Of a stretch of DNA of 60,000 nucleotides, positions 33,801 through 47,000 are shown one piece after another; within the stretch, counting starts at the first letter, position 1, and each line of letters begins with the position of its first letter. The DNA lies in NCBI RefSeq assembly GCF_932526225.1, contig NC_064040.1, forward strand, positions 7,291,181 to 7,351,180, given 5' to 3'. The notes below the pieces were generated by a model. The model ran no database searches. It was not told where the DNA came from and was given only the letters and a program-made list of their open reading frames with translations. The stretch comes from Nematostella vectensis. Lineage: Eukaryota > Cnidaria > Anthozoa > Actiniaria > Edwardsiidae. The position numbers and the translations under genes are program-made.

Positions 33801-36800
33801 TTATTGTTTTTATATTGCTTATTTATTGTAATTAATGGTTGATGTGATATCTTACAAGATGTTATCAACTTAATAAATGTAGATGTGGATGTATTTAGTG
33901 CAGATTAAGAACCTGTCAGGCGGGTACACAGGGGGGTGTGCAGGGTGTATGCACCCCCCCCTCCTTGGCGGCCAAAATGTGGGTCATTTCTTATTAAGGA
34001 ATCTTCAAATACTATGCTTTTTCCATATGGTTCCTATGACTGCGCACCCCCCTCAGCCAATCCTGGGTACACGCCTGCCTGTATAGTACCCTAGGGTAGG
34101 ATGGTTGGAATCCACTTGAGGAATTTCTTATTTGAGCTGAGGAAAAGTAATGTCCAGGGTATGTTGCCATGGTATTACATTAATATGCATGTTTTTGTCT
34201 CCTAGCTTGTTGTGTATAACCATGATAATGGCCCATGCTACAGATGTCTATTCCCCACCCCTCCACCCCCTGAGACAGTTGGCAACTGCTCAGATAATGG
34301 AGTCCTTGGCGCAGGTATGCCCCATTTTTTTATTTAACAAAAAAAATTGTATGATTATTTTTACAAATGATTAAACAGACCCATAGCTTAGGCCGCTTGC
34401 TTAAATGATTTGAATAGAAAAATGGCCAAGTGACCATGTCACGCTTTGAATTTAAGTCATTTTTAGGATAATGCATCTCTAGACATTAGAACCAAGAGGG
34501 CCAGTGTCGGGAACTACAACCAGTTGATATTTCTTTTGCTTCTGCCATCTGTTTATTTTCTCTCTCAAAATAGTTTTCGGGTCCATAGAGTTAATGGTGC
34601 ATTGCATTGGTGCAATTACAAGTCTTTGTTATGATGATGGGTCTTAATTGTGTTATCATAGCACTAATTGAAAGTCGAATGTACTCAGCGTCTTTTTTTT
34701 TCTCAGTTCCAGGGATAATCGGTACTCTTCAGGCAATTGAAGTTATCAAAATCATCACCAGTGGGAAATGTATCCTTTATATGATCTCTATAAGAATATT
34801 TAGGTTAAGAGCATCTTGTTTTATTAAATCTTTAATTTTCATGAGTATTTCCTTAATCGGGGAAGCCAGCTTTTCTCGTAAGATGTTAGTCTATGATGCG
34901 ATGGACAGCAGATTTCTTCAAGTCAAGCTCCGTCCTAAGCAGCAGACTTGTAGCGTATGTGGAGACTCGCCCACAATCCACACTCTTATAGATTATGAAC
35001 AATTTTGTGGTACAGCAGCTACGGATAAGGTATCTGTATTAACTTGTCGAAAGCACAGTGAAGCTACTGTCCCGTGATTTCACTTTAAACAAATCATAAA
35101 CAGACATTATTGGTGGTCCTACCGCATGGGTTAGGCAGATAAACACTATGTTTCCCATATGTCCGACACAAGTTAACCCATTTGCTCCTAGACCGCCCGT
35201 CTTATTGGTTCAAAGACGTTGTCGCCCGTTTGATTATGGTTCAGACATTCTTTTTTTAATCTCACTACAGGAGTTTTAATTAAAATCACTAGATAGACGA
35301 CACCTTCCCCATATATTAGACACAAGTTAACCCATTTGGTCCTAGACCGCCCGTCTGATTAGTTAAAAAATGTTATCACGCATTTGATTATGTTTCAGAC
35401 ATTCTTTTTAATCTCACTACAGGAGTTTTAATTAAAATCACTAGATAGACGACACCTTTCCCATATACTAGACACAATTAAACCCATTTGCCTCTAGACC
35501 GCAAATTTGATCCAAAAGTCATTGTATTTTTTTCTCATTATTTTTCCAGTCTAAACCCATCAGTATCCTTGAGAGAGAGAACAGAATATCCGTCCAGGTA
35601 TTGATTAAACCATTCAGGTGTGCATACAGGGATGACAGTAGACACTTTTGCTATCAAGGACGAAGCAAGGACGACGGTGACGAAAAAAAGCACTGGAAAT
35701 GTCTAAGCACGTGGGAATGCGTTCTGTCTGGTACATTTCAGCCTCCAAACTTGGACGTTGAAACACCAAGTTTCATAGTCTAACGATTCATAACGATTTT
35801 ACTAGTTAAGGGAACCTCTGTAATTGGCTACGCTGTAGCGTTACCCGGTCTTCCCGTCCCTGCAAAGACAAACGTTTATAGAATTTAACGTTCCTCCACT
35901 GCGGCCTACGACACACGGACTCTCGAATGCAACCTCATTTGAAATAGGTCTTAAACTGTTCTGTTTCTTTTTCAGGAGTACAGCAGTATTTTGGACTGCA
36001 AACAGCCCCATATACTTTTGGATGTGCGAGAACCAGTAGAGCTAGACATCTGTGCACTTCCAGACACGCTCAGTATCCTAACAATTCAATAAAATACCCA
36101 AAATAATCGAGATCCCGAACCAGAATACTGACTCTGTCGAATTGTCGTCTTTGACTTACTGAGGGTAAATTGAAAACGAACATACAATTATTCTTGCATC
36201 AAGCAGGTGGCGCGAGACTAGAAAACCCTATAATCTGATATTTGATGTGCACGTTTTCGAATTGCGTGTTAATCTGATTCCTACTAAAAGGATGTCGTGT
36301 TTATATCGTGTTTATGAATAGTGATGACATATTTCTAGTAGGAGTTCATAGAGTGAGGAATAAATCATGAGTAGATTATTTTCTGCGCAAATCACAAGCA
36401 CAAATTGATTGTGCTGTCGGGTCGGGCTTTAGCTGTCGGTATTTCAAGGGTATTATTCACAGAGAACATGTACGCGCTCTTTCACGCCACTTGTGCGTCA
36501 AGAAAAAAAGCATTTCAGACAAAATTTAGTAAAGAAAAAAAAATGTTGAAAGGTGCCTTTAAAAGTTGCCTTGACTTTAGTGAAATCAAGCTTTTTCCTC
36601 TATGAACGGCTCTCTTGTAGAGCTTATCACCACCCTTCTTGTAGCACAGAGTCGACGTCCTTAACTGATTACAGATATTCCGCTGCGGCGACTGTCCTCA
36701 AAATACCACATCAATCAACTGGCGCAAAACATCGATCAACTAAGTAACCATACCTCCACAGGCGACCCAGTTAATGGTAAAAGTGTGTTTTTTTCTTGTA

Positions 36801-37178
36801 TTTACTGGGTCGTTTTATAGAAACCGAGGAGCTCCGCGCCAGTAATTGTAAAGTAATTTGAAAAGTATCCGCTGGATGGACGGTGATTCCACTGCAAACT
36901 GATCTAAATATATTTTTCTAGTGTACGTGGTCTGTAGACTTGGCAACGACTCCCAGAAAGCGGTACAGATCTTGCAGCAAAAGTACAACTTACTAAGAGA
37001 CCGATCAAAAGACATAACTTGTGCAGAACAACCGGATTGTAGGACACAAGTCAACGAGTCGAATGACCGTGACTCGGTTGGTACTGAATCGATGAACAGA
37101 CGGATTGTGTTTAAAGACATTATTGGTGGTCTTGCTGCATGGGCTAGGAAGATAGACAACACCTTTCCCGTATATTAG
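30294..37178 (+). CDS. MOCS3: MOCS3/UBA4, adenylyltransferase and sulfurtransferase
   Basis: This cytosolic enzyme adenylates and then thiocarboxylates URM1 and MOCS2A, feeding tRNA wobble-uridine thiolation and molybdopterin synthesis. Exons: 30294-30386, 30469-30592, 30879-30971, 31087-31207, 31669-31785, 33219-33294, 34206-34314, 34707-34769, 34866-35029, 35550-35597, 35976-36072, 36675-36743, 36922-37178; all phases agree, giving 476 residues (human 460). The E1-like half shows the ATP loop [23 protein letters not shown], zinc-binding CYRC and CSVC, and the NCSDNGVLG active-site segment. The C-terminal rhodanese domain has LLDVREPVE and the catalytic loop CRLGNDSQ, ending [14 protein letters not shown]. 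About 28 extra residues lie between the catalytic loop and that last motif. The exon 9 acceptor (34865) is chosen by phase. Confidence 0.96.
31800..32935. repeat. 17-bp minisatellite in MOCS3 intron 5
   Basis: About 65 copies of GATCTAGGGGTGGGGCA, with GGAGCA and GGGCTG variants. G-rich on the coding strand. It begins 14 bases after the exon 5 donor and fills most of the intron. Confidence 0.97.
33917..34077. mobile_element. Small MITE in MOCS3 intron 6
   Basis: Inverted ends CAGGCGGGTACACAGG and CCTGGGTACACGCCTG, with internal C/G runs; 161 bp, non-coding. Confidence 0.7.
35098..35520. repeat. Degraded copies of the MOCS3 terminal exon and 3' flank in intron 9
   Basis: 35098-35270 resembles the end of MOCS3 exon 13 and its 3' flank (GACATTATTGGTGGTCCTAC versus GACATTATTGGTGGTCTTGC in the exon; then AAGTTAACCCATTTG and GACCGCCCGTC). 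Two further tandem copies of the flank follow to about 35510. The first translates as [13 protein letters not shown] and lacks the stop. It is not coding. Confidence 0.8.
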
Positions 37179-37462
37179 ACAAAAGTTAACCAATTTGCAC
37201 CTTGATCGCCCGTCCGATTAAAGACATTTTGGCTCGTTTTGTGATCAAATACATTGGGCGACGCACAGCATGGGCTAGGCGGATACACCCTGTCAAGTAT
37301 ATTAGATACAAATTAACCCATTTGACCCTTTACTACCCATCACTATCGCTCGTCAAATTGTGCTCAGCCGTTGCATGTGCTAGCAGGTCGACAACACCTT
37401 CCTCGTCGGAAAGTATTTTATTTTGTCTCATTCCACTCGCGCAAGTAATAATCCTATTTATG

Positions 37463-37468
37463 AATAAA
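37463..37468 (+). terminator. Likely MOCS3 polyadenylation signal
   Basis: AATAAA 285 bp after the MOCS3 stop, in a convergent region where a 3' end is expected. Confidence 0.5.
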
Positions 37469-37933
37469 AAAATGAAAGCACAGAGTATTACAAAGACTAG
37501 ACGCACATGGAATGCTGGGTAAAATTGGGGAAATCAAAAAAGGGTTACGCCACGACTTTGCCCCGGGTATTATTGCGAGATATAAGTTAGTTCTAAGGAA
37601 TCCTACAAGAGTGTCTTATGGCTTTATCTTTTTACTTTATTTTATGGCAATTCCCAAGACAACCGGCAACAAAAAATTAAGGCTTCGTAACAAGCGATTC
37701 TGTGGGCCCAAAAATGGGGAGGGCGCAAAAAAAAAGGAAGAAAGAAAAAGGTGTGCTTGCACAAATTTTGCGATTTCTGGCAATGTTGCCTACGTAGGCT
37801 AGGAACTACCCTGGCCTGTTCGTGCTCTTGATGTATTGAAAGCATCAGTGTCGCCCTTAGCGTGCCCACGGGAAATACAACTCCAACTTTCCAACTCCGC
37901 ATAATACAACCCCACACGTTATGTAAATTGTAA

Positions 37934-37939
37934 TTTATT
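37934..37939 (-). terminator. Likely MIA3 polyadenylation signal
   Basis: AATAAA on the minus strand, about 325 bp after the MIA3 stop codon. Confidence 0.5.
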
Positions 37940-38263
37940 CAAATCTTCATAAATTTTCTTTTAAATACTGCTTTTCCTGTAACGTTTGTCAATAATTCTA
38001 GATTTCATAAAACACGTCTGGGATATAGCTAGGAGAAAAAAAGGAAAATGCCGTGTGGTCACGTACTCTAAGGCGCCCGTGTTAATCTCAACACGGTAAA
38101 TATCGCGAGAGGGGGGCCCAAACAGTAGGCAGCCTAACGTACGAGACGAGGCGATTCCTAGCTCCATCCCAGTACGAGAGAGGATGATGAGGATGAGAGG
38201 GGAGGTACATAAGTATAAGTAGAATTCAGCATAAAATAGTAGTCGCAGACATTATCCGGGGCG

Positions 38264-41036
38264 TCATCTGTCGTGAGGCACGCGTCTGTACATATCTGAA
38301 AAAAGTAACATGGATTAGTCTTTTTAATAGTTTGCGTACTAACCTTTGTTTTCGTTTAGAAAGCACTATTTTTTTCCATTTTCCCATTGAATTTTTTGTC
38401 AACTAAATAACTATAATGTATGGCGACAGTCTGCGTTTCGCGATAGCTATTCCAGGCAGACTTTTATTAAGGTTATATAAGAATAGATTGCGAAAAAGCA
38501 CTCGCCTAAGAAAAAGTCAACGCCACCGTTGAAAACAAAATCCTACTATCTCAACCCCAGGGTTGTGTTCCTTGAAAGCAGGTTAACGTTAACCCAGGCA
38601 TAAATGCCTTTTTTTATCCAATCAAATGTCAAGATAGCCGTTTTTATCCCTGGGATAGCGCTAACCTGATTTCGGGAACCCGGCCCAAATAAGGACCGCT
38701 ACGTCGTATGCTCTCAATAAAAATAGAGATATTTTATCGTGACTTTGTCACATCGAACTTACTTCCTCGTGGAGCGGGTGAATGCGATCCTGATGGAGGT
38801 GGACCCATCGGTGGAGCACCCATTGGCGGGTGTCCGGACGGTGGGGTTCCCATTGGCGGGGGTCCGGACGGTGGGGCTCCCATTGGCGGGGGTCCGGACG
38901 GTGGGGCTCCCATTGGCGGGGGTACGGATGGTGGGGCACCTAATGGCGAGGGGCCGGATGGTGAGTGTCTAGCTGGTCCCATTGGTGGAGGGGGACCGTA
39001 TCGCGATGAGCCCATGGGAGGAGGTCCCATAGCTGGTCTTGCAGGTGCTCCATATTGACCCATCGGGGGCGGGGTGTTGTAGCGCCCCATAGATGGCGGG
39101 CCTTCCTCGTAGGAATTCTGCAACAGAAGTATAGAAATAAACGTGTAAGGATCCTGAATCCGACTTTCTTGACGGTTTATTCTGAACATTGAAAACTTGT
39201 GACTATTTTGAAAAATATAATCATTCATACAATAGTTCATACTCTTATATTATTATATATGAAGTATACAAAAATTCAAGTGTATGTTGTTTGTCTCTGA
39301 CATGTACATCTCATTTGCTTTGAATTTTTCGGCAATTAAATATCCGTTGCAGAAGTGGGAACTATCGAAATAAAATGCAATAGATCGACTAGTATTTGAG
39401 AACAAGGCTGGTAGGGTAAAAAAAAAATGCAATGAGGTGATTAGTCAAAGCGTTGACGTACTTCTCCATTTCGAAGAGCATGTGGATGTCTGCCGAGATT
39501 GTCGTCTGCGGGAGTGCTGGCGGATGAGGGCTGCTTCCTCAAGTTAAGGGGGCTGCTAAGGAAGCTGTGGGGTGAAGCGGGTCCTCGGTCGCCGCGGGAG
39601 GTGTTAGCGTACCCATCTTCCCTGATGGGAGGGGTACCACGAATGTCCCGTGGGGGTGGTCCCCGACTGTCACGTCCATCCCTTGGGAGTGGTCCTCTGG
39701 GTTCTCTCTCCATGGGACGGGATTCCCGCTCATCTCTAATGGGGGTACCTCGGCTGTCGCGTCCATCGCGTGGGGGTGGGGGTCCACGGCTGTCACGTCC
39801 ATCCCGTGGGAGTGGTAGTCCTCGGATGTCACGCCCATCCCGAGAAGGTGGCAGTCCTCGGATGTCACGTCCATCCCGAGGAGGTGGTGGACCTCGGCTG
39901 TCACGCTCATCTCGTGGGGGCGGTGGGTAGTCTCGTTCGGGTCCGTTTAGATGTTCGCGTTCGGGTGAACGTGAGGTGGATCGTCGTCTGCGCATCTGTG
40001 GATTGAAAAAGTAAATTTAAAAAATTGCAATTTCTAGGAAGTAATACGAGTAGTATATAGTAGTATATACGAGATGTGGTCGAATGTTACTGGGCGTGTC
40101 CCCAAGCTCTTTTTATTCCCATGGTATCACAGTCGCAGTAAAGTAACATTCTAAGATAGTGTGAGGCGTAAATCGTGTGGCATTAATCAGTCTGTTAACT
40201 CAATGAACTTTTCTTGTCCCTGTGGTGTCGCATTGTCCCACATTATGTAAGGTTATCCGGACATGTTGGGCGGTACACAGTCTTACTGGACTACTTACAA
40301 TTGGCGGCGGAGGTGGTAGCGGTGGTCCGTATCTTCCGGGTAGTGGTGGAGGGGGCATTCCAGGAAGCATTCCAGGGGGTGGTGGTCCAAATCGTGGCGG
40401 AGGAATAGGTCCGTATCCAGGCAGGAATGGTGGTATGGGTGGACCTGTGGAAGGCATGCAAGCCAATAATAAGCTTATAGATGGTATAACTAGAAAAACT
40501 ACAGGCGAGTACAGGAAAATTAGGTAGTCCAAGTAGGCGTGGTAAAAATAGGATAATAAATCACGCATAATGTTTCGAGCCTGGCACTTCACGAAAACGC
40601 TTAACACGTCTCCACGAATTTCAGTATGCATTAGCATAAAAGTTCAAAGCTCTGTTGTTTTATTGACCTAGCTTTAGACGTTTAGAGCATGTTATGGCTT
40701 ACCCTTCATCATAGGCGGCGGGACGAGAGGTACAGGGCTGTTATGGTCTGGAGGTCTGGCAAAGGAGAAGAGATACAGGCATTAGTCAATTATGTATCAT
40801 AAGTGAACGGCTGACTTACTTTGAGATGCTACATCGTTCTATTCATGTCAGGGGCGTATCAGGGGTTCCCCAAAGGGGAGGTGTAACCATCCCGAGAGGA
40901 GGGCGGGGGTGGGGGGTGGAACGGGTGGTATTTTTTCATGTAATGTCCCATATACATGTGTAATCTTAAAAGGTAGTATTTAAACTACGACTGGAAACCT
41001 CTTACCCGGCTTTTGCTGGTGTCTCTGCTCCGTCCG
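38264..41036 (-). CDS. MIA3: MIA3 proline-rich domain, Sec23-binding tail
   Basis: Six exons encode about 380 residues: PPPMM, then GPPPPGMLPGMPPPPLPG, an Arg/Asp/Pro exon (39995-39462) with ten or so PRDGRDSRG units after an RS-like MRRRRSTSRSPE, and an exon with repeated PPSGPPPMGA units. Vertebrate TANGO1 uses PPP motifs here to bind Sec23 of COPII. Both repeat blocks are minisatellite-like at DNA level (about 27-30 bp, in frame). The final short exon (NMYRRVPHDR) is the least certain part. Confidence 0.85.
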
Positions 41037-44000
41037 CTAAAACACAAACAAAATCGACAAAATCAAACACAACTAGTCGGATATGAAAGGACGGTCCGTT
41101 CGAACACAAACAGTGCAGTTTTGAATTCCACTGTAACTGCCATAGACAGTAAGGATAAGCACAAGCATAAGGTAGTTATTCGCGTTCGAGTTATTGGGGT
41201 TATCTAAATTTGTGGTCTAATCTGTTAAACCAGGGCCGTAGCAGGGGGTAGGGCACTGGGGGCACGTGCACCCCCAATATCTAAAAAAATATTTATAAGG
41301 AAATGACCAGTAGAGACGTGGCTGGGCCCCCATTGTTTTCTTCATGTTTCTGTATCGTACCCCCCCCCCCCCCCCATAATTTGAAGCCTGCTACGGCTAT
41401 GTAAACACAAACATAACCATCAAAACTAGACTTATGGGCATGGTCATAGTGGAAATCAGTGAACAACACTTACTGCTCTCGGAGGAGTTTCCACTGAGGG
41501 ATGAGCCGGGTCTGTTCTTCTCCTTCTCCTTTTCCTTCTCAGAGATATATAACCTGCCAAGATGAATCAACAATGTCAATTTTCATTGTCTATTTATAAA
41601 CACCACATACATATACACAACAGTAAATCACTTAATCACATTTTTTTCTTCTGTCTTGTTTCTTCCTCGTATTTTTAAATGGTAGGAAAAAAAAGTCTAG
41701 TTATGTATAATGTATGTGAAACGATGTCAGGTAAAAAGACTGTCACATGAAAATGGTGTTACAAGCAAAGATGTTTGTAAGAAAAGTACCATGTACAAAA
41801 AAGTGTCATGTACAAACGATATCACGTGAAAAGAGTGTCAAGTACAAACGATATCACGTGAAAATAGTGTCAGGTGAAAAAAATGCCACGTGGTGCACTC
41901 TTGACAATGGTGTCACGCGCAAGGATGTTATGCAAAAACAGTGCCATGTACGAACGAGTTTCCTGTGAGTGTTATTTGAAGAATTTACGTACAGTGCATG
42001 TTATAGAGGTCACATGCATAAAGTTGTTGCGTGACAAGTGCGTCATATCACGTGTAAACTTGCCTGCGCCTATAAGCATCGTTCTGTCGCCTCAACTCCT
42101 CCACTTCACGCTCAGCGGCACGGAGCTTCATCTGGACAAACGATTAAGGAGGTCAACAATTAGCAGGTTTCAACAAACCATGGAAACCAAGCCCTTGGGA
42201 AAGAAATAAACTGCCAGCAGTTTCCAACTAAAGGTGTCCGACACGGTCTCTACTCACCCAGTTGTTATGCGCTCGAAGCTCGACATCTGCGACCTGTAAA
42301 GAAATCATGTGACGTGTGAAAATGTTATACGGGAGAAATGTAATTAGAGAAATCAGGTTTTTGTTAGACTTGGCTTACCTGCGATCTAAAGCTTTCCTGA
42401 AGTTTACCGATTTCACTCTTTAATTCAGCGTACTGTTGGCTGTCGAGAAAGCAAACAAACAATCGATCATATAACCTGTCAATCAATCAATCATATTACT
42501 GTTATCTATACTCCTCGTGGCAGACAGGGCCCTCACGTCTTCACTCCACCCCTATCAACCTCTCTCACCCCTCCTCGCCCATCCAGTCTCGCCTCCCCTT
42601 TTTTTTCAAACTCTTAGGTCATAACACCGTACAGCGCTTTATCCACTCCCTGTCCGTTTCCCTCGTGTACCATCTCTCTCTAGTGTTCTACACTCACCGG
42701 TATTTAGCAAGGTCATCCACAGCAGTTGAGGCTTTGCTGAGCTGGTTTTGCAGCTGGTTTTCGCTCGCCAGTCGTGCAGACTCCTCGGCTGTGAGTTTTC
42801 GGTGCAGCTCACTCTCTGTGTCCTTGAAGTACTTGCGGAGTGCCGCGAGCTCGATGTCTTTGTCGCGGTGTTCAATCTTAGCCTTCTCCTCGCTTGTCCT
42901 TGCCTCGAACAGCTCATGTTCAGCAGTGTGAAGTTTGTCTAGGGAAAGTAAAGAAATGAGGACCAACTATCCAGACTTGCAGCAATTGGCTGAATTACTA
43001 TAAGTCCGAGGTCTTACCAGACAGCATAAACCCATTTTCGGGCACCAAGGTCGTCAAGGTCAGCGTCTTCTCTCCCGCCCCCTTCCCCCTCCCCCTCAGC
43101 CGGTTTGTTCTCGCCCCTGTGACCTCAACGCCCTGTTTTTCCCCAGGATATCAACCACACTGTGTTGCTATTTGGATGATGGAGGAAGTGTTAATACCCT
43201 TCGGTTATGCCTCCAGTTACAGACGCTGGACATGTGCTCAATCTTCTACAATGCTTCTTTAACGTCCACAATTGGTTGGTGGTTGGATAGGTGTACAAGA
43301 CGGGAATCTATCTTGTACATATGCGTTGCGATATTTACCTTGGAGTTCCTCTTTCAGGTTCATGGTCTCTTCTAGCTGTGCTTTCAGTCGCTCTGTCTCC
43401 TCACGAAGGATCTTTGCCTCGGTCTTGAGCTATAAAACAACAACTTTAGTTCTAGCCCATAAAACCAAATAAGACACTGGGCTAGACTTTTATCTGGCGA
43501 GAAAAGGATAACGTGCAAGAGCAGAAATATATAGGTAGCCAATAAAATAAGTGTTCAAGGATAATAAATTGCATTTGTAATGTTCCAGGAAGTAGAAATA
43601 CATAGAAGTACACGAGGAGCAGGACTGGGCAAGGTACAATGATTGACAGGTTTCACTACCTTAGATGAGTCCAGCATGCTTTTCAATTTCTCCTCTTTGG
43701 TCTTTTCCTCTGCAAATGACAGAAAACTTATCAGACGCAAGAGATGAATACCCAGACCTATGTGGTGAATTATTTCAGGTTTGTGCAGAAGTAATTTGTC
43801 TGGAGGTTAGCTAGGAAATTGAGAAAATTGAAAACGGCACAAAATGAAGTAATATGTGGTCATGAAGCAATAATTCATCCAGGTTTCAATGCAGCTTTAT
43901 TCACAGGCAGTCGGAGGACAGTACTGGTATTTTAGAATTCTCATTAAGATTGACTTTGACATAATACCGCAGGGTCTAGACCCTGAATTGACATTGATTA

Positions 44001-47000
44001 GACATACCTGCTTCCTCACTGGCTGGCTCATCTGACTCATCATCAACACCAGTAGTTCCCTTCAGCTGCAAAAGACAGTCTTGGAGAACCTGAGAATCAC
44101 GTGGTATAGGTTAGTGATGATCTCTAACTTGCAAAACCTGTTTTACATCATTTGTATTCAACCATTTTTAATGTTCTGGTCCTTTTTTTTACCCCTCCAG
44201 ACGGTGGTTCATACAATGATGAAAAAAAAAACTCTTGAGACGTAGAACAGCAGATTAAATACAGTTAAAGCAAGTATGCTGCAAAGTGCCAAAGACTAAC
44301 CTCAACTTCATTGCACTTAAACTCATACTGCTCCTGGAGCTGGCTGTGGCGTAGGTCATGGTCGTCCAGGTTTCGCTGAAGGGCTTCGTGCCTGATTAAC
44401 AAAGAAACATGTTAGAAACATTTGAGACACAGATGGATTTTCATCTGACAGACAAACACTACTTGACAAGGGTCGATATCTAAAACTTTCAAAAGAGGAA
44501 GCATGGGTGACACATACAACATCAAAAAATAATTCCTCATTGGGGTAGGATTGGGGGGCACCAGAAAGCCCCCTCTCCCATTGTCTCTCTACAGTTTATC
44601 TTCATACTGTAGTTCCTCACCAATTAATTTGGCAATTAATAATTTAAAAAAAAAGTAAACACAAGAAACACAGATGAAAAGGAAATGCTTACTTCTCATT
44701 CCACTGCTTGACTTGTGCAGAAAGCTGTTATTGGATGAAAAAGGCGAGAAAACGAATAAGTTAATGAATGAGTGCTGCTGTTACCAAGCTTTTTCGTATC
44801 CTTGAACCATACTCTACCCTGTCTACTGCTTTGATTGGCACCCCTACCAAGTTACCCCCCCCCCCCCTCTCCCACTTTACCTCACTGATTTTCCCCTGTG
44901 CTGTGATATTTGTCTGTGTGTATGGCTAGTGAAAAGATATTTATTACAGACCTCTTCAATGCTCTCATCTCGACTGGTAACATCAGTCTTCAGGGAGGTG
45001 ATTTGATCATTTAACTCAGCGAGTGCTTGCTCCTTTTGAAGCATATCATGACCCAGCTAAAACAAACAGAAGACAGTTTGTATGTATATATGCACAAGTA
45101 TATATACAGTACACAGGGTGTGTATCACCTGTAGAAGTTATTAAAATGTGCCATTGACATAAAAAGCACACTGAAATAATGTAACAATATTACAAAAACT
45201 TTGCATCAAAAATGGATAATATCAACCAAATAGGACAATCAAAAAACAGAAAATACAAAACAGGGCTTGTACTTCCACTTGGCCTAAAAAATAATTCTTT
45301 CGTTTTTGTTTTTTTGTTTTTTTTTTAAAATGAGAAAATCTGAGGTTCTTTGCTGTGATTTGCATGCCTGTGTACCCCCCCCCCCCCCCTTTCCTCAGCA
45401 AATCCTGGCTATTTACACATAGCTGATGAAAGAAATGAACAGCTATTTTTTTATGGCTATTTCAAAGTTTCAAAATGTTATCTCCTCCACTGCTGTTATT
45501 GATGCTATTTGTGCACGTAAGCAAGACTATTGGTTCCTGCCCAGTAATGGCTACATCCCAGGTTTGTACAAGACAAAAGCTGGCTACCTGAGCAATCTCC
45601 TCCTTCTTAGCTTGAATGAGCTCACCAAGCCGAGCCTCCTACAACCAAAGGTCAAAACAAAGGTCATGGTTGGAAAACAGATTTACACAAGGAAGACGTC
45701 AGTGATTTCAATTGTGATTTACAAAAAAGATGTTGGTTTTTATAATATAGTGATTTACAAGAAAATATATTGGTTATTACAATAGTGATTTAAAAGAAAA
45801 GATGTTGGTAATTATAATAGTGATTTACAATAAATATTTTTATTATAATACAGTGATAAAATATAGTGATTTACAAGAAAAGATGATGTTCATTATAATA
45901 TTGATTTACAAGAAAAGATGTTGTTTATTATAATAGTGATTTACAATAAATATTTTTATTATAATACAGTGATAAAATATAGTGATTTACAAGAAAAGAT
46001 GATGTTCATTATAATATTGATTTACAAGAAAAGATGTTGTTTATTATAATAGTGATTTACAAGAAAAAATGTTGTTTATATTTTAACAAGAAAAGATGTT
46101 GGTAATAAAAATTTGTGATTTACAAGAAAATGTATTGTTAATTATAATGATTTATCATATGGGTTCTTTAGGAATTATTTTGTCCATAGTAGGGAAACTC
46201 ACAGTGTCTGCATGGCGGTCAATTTCCTCATCCTTCTGCTCTAGCTGACGAGCTTGTGTCATTAGCTCCTCCTTTAGGATGTCAAGAGCTGACGCCCTAC
46301 TGTCATGTTCCGCCTGTCAATTAAAACAGACACAAATGCTACACTTATTTCTTTGGAATAGGCAAGGTCAGTTTTTTTTGTTTTTTTGTTTTGTTGTAGT
46401 GCAATGCTAACAAAATTGTATTTCTACCCTGGTTATTCCCTCTTTTATCTTGTTTCTTTGTTTTTTTTTTTTACTTCCATTCCAATTCTGATTTATCCGA
46501 TTCTCCTGTATCTAAATTGTTTAATTCCATTCAACTCAACTAAAGGATTAACCAATAAGGATTAGCCAATATGTTGTAATGCAATGCTAACAAAATTGTA
46601 TTTCTACCCTGGTTATTCCCCCTCTTATCTTGTTTCTTTGTTTTTTTTACTTTCATTCCAATTCTGATTTATTCGACACCCTATCTCTAAATTATTTAAT
46701 TCCATTCAACTCAACTAAAGGATTAACCAATATGTCAATGCCACACTCGATAAAACCCAAAAGAGCTCACCCTGGTTACTATGAATGCTGGTACAAAGTT
46801 CCTATTATGTCTAAGTTTGCACTGGTCTCACCTGCAGCTCTTTATGTTTCTTTATTAGCTGCTCCAGACTCTTTTTGGCAATGATGTTTGCTTCCTCCAA
46901 GTTGTGTTGCTGAGATAACAACATTTGTGTCAATGAAGGCATTATTTTAGGATTGAACTATGTATCCTAATTCTGTTTTTTTTTTTACGATTACACAATC

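Larger units (their letters stand above)
37179..38263. other. Convergent intergenic region, MOCS3 and MIA3 3' ends
   Basis: MOCS3 and MIA3 stop codons face each other across 1.08 kb. Another degraded copy of the MOCS3 last exon end lies at about 37230-37330 (CATGGGCTAGGCGGATACAC). AATAAA for MOCS3 is at 37463-37468; for MIA3, on the minus strand, at 37934-37939. Nothing else is coding. Confidence 0.65.

Noticed and set aside
38739-39058. Gly-rich plus-strand protein
   Set aside because: It is the antisense of the Pro-rich MIA3 tail repeats.
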